A stretch of 32,186 bases of DNA, from the NCBI GenBank assembly GCA_002050355.1, contig MWYY01000073.1, positions 1 to 32,186 of the forward strand. Reading direction: 5' to 3'. Source of the stretch: Acidobacteria bacterium 28-9. GTDB lineage: Bacteria > Acidobacteriota > Blastocatellia > Pyrinomonadales > Pyrinomonadaceae. Every line of letters begins with the position of its first letter. The stretch's first letter is position 1. This document shows positions 30,209-32,186 of this stretch, piece after piece. Made by a program: the position numbers and the translations under genes. Below the pieces are notes generated by a model. It searched no databases, was not told the origin of the DNA, and worked only from the letters and a program-made list of their open reading frames with translations.

Positions 30209-31831
30209 TCAAATTTGTTTTCGCTTCATCAGATTTTCACTTTTTGTCCGTCTCTCGTGCAAAGCATTTTCCGCCATTTTTGCAATCCACCAAAACGCGC
30301 CGCGCGCGCCGAGATGCTCGAACATAAGGCGAAAAACTTTCGGATGAATCTGCGCCGTTTTCGCCAAAACTCGTTTGAACGAAGCAAATCCAATTCGGTC
30401 TTGAAAAAGCTCGCGGCTGATGTTTGAATCCAAAACACTCAAAGCCGACATCACGGCATTCATAGTTTCGTTGACAGTGAAAGATTTGCTGTGCGGCATC
30501 GGGCGCATAAATTCGGCAAGACTCGACAATTGCGCGACACGCGGCTCGTAAGCGTTGATTTTTGAAAGTGATTTTTCATCAAAAACGTTTTCGCGCAAGG
30601 CGTTTTCGACTGCTTCAGTCAAATGACGCAAATTCCTGACGTGCGAGCCAAAACCGCAAAACGTCAAGGGCGAAGATAATCCGGCAGCGTCGCCGACAAG
30701 CAAAATTCTATTGGTCGCAGTCTTTTTAATATTGTTCCAGCCGCGATGATGAACGCTGGGAATATAACCGAAAACAGGCTTGACAACGCGCCACGCGCCA
30801 TTTTTTTCTTTGTAATCGGGCAGCTTTTCAAAATAATCTTCAAACAGACGAAACAAAGATTTGTCGGCTTTCGACGAAACCGAATCGTAAAAAAATAAAT
30901 AAGTCGTGTATTCGTCACTTCGCTGATTTCCCGCAAAACCTTCCCAAATCAATTGCCGATAGTCGGAACTGTCTTCGGTTGAAACAAGAATTTCGCCGAC
31001 GGAAAAATCAACTGCTTTTTCATCGTGGCGTCCATTTTTCTCATCGGCGCGGCGGAAACCTTTCGCCACAGTCCCGACCGTCGGGCAAACGTGCGTGATT
31101 GAATGCCCTTCGTTTATCTGGCGCGAAACCGGCGAATTTGTCCCTGTCGCGTCAACGAAAAGTTTTGAAGCGAACAGCCGACGCTTACCGTTTTTCACAT
31201 CTTCGCATTCGATTAAAACTCTTCCCCTGTTTAAATAAGCGCGGATAAAACGCAAATTATTAATGATTTTCGCGCCTGTCTTTTTAAGTTTTTCGACGGC
31301 GAGATTTAATAATTTATCTGCTTCAATCGCCACGTCCAAAACATTTTCCATAAAAAGCGGCGGCGTTTTTATCTTGGAGTTTGCGTCATAAAATTTCACA
31401 AAACCGGTTTTGTAACGATTGCTGACTGCGGTTTCAATTTCTTCTTTAGTAAAAAGTCCCGCGCGAACGAATTCCTGTAATTCATCGTCAGAGATATTCC
31501 AATCGCGGTGCGTTTTCCCAACCGTATGCGCATCGAAAACAAGAACTTTCCGATTGTGTTTGGTTGCCATTAACGCTGCGTGTAGCAAGCCCAAAGTTCC
31601 GCCCGCGTAAATGATTTCAAACTCACCGTCAATTTCCAAATCTTTTGGCGCGGTATCGAAAAAAATAACTTCTTCGCTGCGGTCAGGATTTTCCCGAAAA
31701 TCGTTCCAACGTTTCTCTATTTCCCAGACACGATTTAGCCACGCCTCACGATTCGGCAAATGTGCGAAATTTTCCAATGTTTTAGGAAATTTGCGGCGCA
31801 GCTCGTTTAAGTCTAGAAAATTGTTTTTCAT
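30209..31831 (-). CDS. CruA/CruP-type lycopene cyclase-like FAD-dependent oxidoreductase
   Basis: This 540-residue flavoprotein has the Rossmann dinucleotide fold EIIYAGGTLGLLHAALMA (72-89; the GGTLG variant replaces the usual GxGxxG) and acidic D100 at the end of the second strand. The block VGKTHRDWNISDDELQE (104-120) matches the REQEWNIS-type segment of CruA/CruP lycopene cyclases. Motifs FVDATGTNSPVSRQ and GDAAGLSSPLTFCGFGSH near 390 complete the FAD site. CruA would cyclise lycopene to carotenes, but many family members are uncharacterised. No carotenoid genes are adjacent, so the reaction is uncertain. ATG 31831 is used; TTG 31861 is an alternative. Confidence 0.75.
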   Translation of the reverse strand: MKNNFLDLNELRRKFPKTLENFAHLPNREAWLNRVWEIEKRWNDFRENPDRSEEVIFFDTAPKDLEIDGEFEIIYAGGTLGLLHAALMATKHNRKVLVFDAHTVGKTHRDWNISDDELQEFVRAGLFTKEEIETAVSNRYKTGFVKFYDANSKIKTPPLFMENVLDVAIEADKLLNLAVEKLKKTGAKIINNLRFIRAYLNRGRVLIECEDVKNGKRRLFASKLFVDATGTNSPVSRQINEGHSITHVCPTVGTVAKGFRRADEKNGRHDEKAVDFSVGEILVSTEDSSDYRQLIWEGFAGNQRSDEYTTYLFFYDSVSSKADKSLFRLFEDYFEKLPDYKEKNGAWRVVKPVFGYIPSVHHRGWNNIKKTATNRILLVGDAAGLSSPLTFCGFGSHVRNLRHLTEAVENALRENVFDEKSLSKINAYEPRVAQLSSLAEFMRPMPHSKSFTVNETMNAVMSALSVLDSNISRELFQDRIGFASFKRVLAKTAQIHPKVFRLMFEHLGARGAFWWIAKMAENALHERRTKSENLMKRKQI

Positions 31832-31928
31832 CTTTAGTAAATTAGAACAGGAGAAACGCAATTATTCAAAATCAGTTTCAGAAAGCAATCGGAAAATTCG
31901 CCTGATAGCGTAAGTATCCAATATTTTG

Positions 31929-31934
31929 TATAAT
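31929..31934 (+). promoter_or_regulatory. Possible -10 element for nadA
   Basis: A perfect TATAAT lies 40 bases before the nadA start codon, in the gap between divergent genes. No good -35 hexamer is found at 16-18 bases, so this is a weak call. Confidence 0.3.
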
Positions 31935-31974
31935 TACAGTTTGCAAAACGCTCCAATTTTGCATCAAAAAAGTT

Positions 31975-32186
31975 ATGAAATTTGAAACTATGCAGGCGGT
32001 TTTAGACAAAGAAAAAGTCGGCGAAGAAGACGCGCGTGGGCAATCGGCTAGCCTTGAAAAATATATGGCGATGTCAGAGGCGGAGTTGCACGAACGAATT
32101 GAAAACGCCAGAAAAATTCTCGGCTCGCGCGTCGTCATATTGGGTCATCATTACCAGCGCGACGACGTTATCGCGCACGCCGATAT
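31975..32186 (+). CDS. nadA: Quinolinate synthase, N-terminal part (runs off window)
   Basis: NadA is an iron-sulfur enzyme that condenses iminoaspartate with dihydroxyacetone phosphate to quinolinate for NAD synthesis. Only 70 codons are visible. The stretch RVVILGHHYQRDDVIAHAD at 52-70 is the characteristic N-terminal NadA motif with the substrate-binding His pair. The first 50 residues are a family-typical helical lead. ATG 31975 is used; Met6 is an alternative. It is divergent from the CruA-like gene. The remainder lies beyond the right edge. Confidence 0.9.
   Translation, partial: MKFETMQAVLDKEKVGEEDARGQSASLEKYMAMSEAELHERIENARKILGSRVVILGHHYQRDDVIAHAD

Overview
The window is chromosomal DNA of moderate GC content, densely coded on both strands, from a Gram-negative-type bacterium. 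It has a TolC-type outer-membrane channel, a lipoprotein membrane-fusion protein and Spy-like periplasmic proteins, but also bacillithiol synthesis (BshA), a class III PPK2 and a CruA-type lycopene-cyclase-like flavoprotein. That mix best fits Acidobacteriota, perhaps class Blastocatellia. The assignment is an inference from gene content, not a sequence match. No phage, insertion sequence, CRISPR array or rRNA is visible.

Layout. 1-845 (minus): the tRNA-Tyr, tRNA-Gly, tRNA-Thr, tuf operon with a good promoter; tuf runs off the left edge. 863-3414 (minus): a Xer recombinase, a secreted hypothetical protein and a PPK2 polyphosphate kinase. 3607-6131: bshA (plus) convergent with a DsbA-like/VKOR disulfide-forming pair (minus). 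6185-8119: dxs (minus). 8297-8842: Spy/CpxP-like protein (plus). 8947-10035 (minus): a YtxH/YtxG-like envelope-stress pair. 10145-12978: prmC (minus), then a rhodanese, a DUF4149 membrane protein and a GrdB-family protein (plus). 13068-14658 (minus): ECF sigma factor, zinc anti-sigma factor and a membrane-anchored Spy-like protein. 14917-21555 (plus): a tripartite RND efflux operon (MFP, RND pump, TolC) whose pump gene is frameshifted. 21665-24691 (minus): a DUF2585 membrane protein, a clan GH-A glycosidase-like protein and galU. 24947-27362 (plus): a secreted alpha/beta hydrolase and serS. 27432-29878 (minus): a three-gene DUF3618/Holin-X/helical membrane protein operon with strong ribosome binding sites. 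30209-31831 (minus): the CruA-like flavoprotein. 31975 to the end (plus): the start of nadA.

How it may work together. The divergent gap between the ECF sigma gene and the efflux operon carries two facing TGTAAC...CGT-type promoter candidates. This suggests that the sigma factor drives both itself and the pump, with the Spy-like third gene as part of an envelope-stress circuit. BshA, the VKOR/DsbA pair and the rhodanese add thiol and disulfide chemistry.

The most unusual non-genic feature is a set of short tandem repeats with a 7-bp period. They sit in many intergenic gaps and also appear, in frame, inside the cytoplasmic loop of the RND pump gene. Convergent gene pairs are separated by long, near-perfect hairpins that look like bidirectional terminators.
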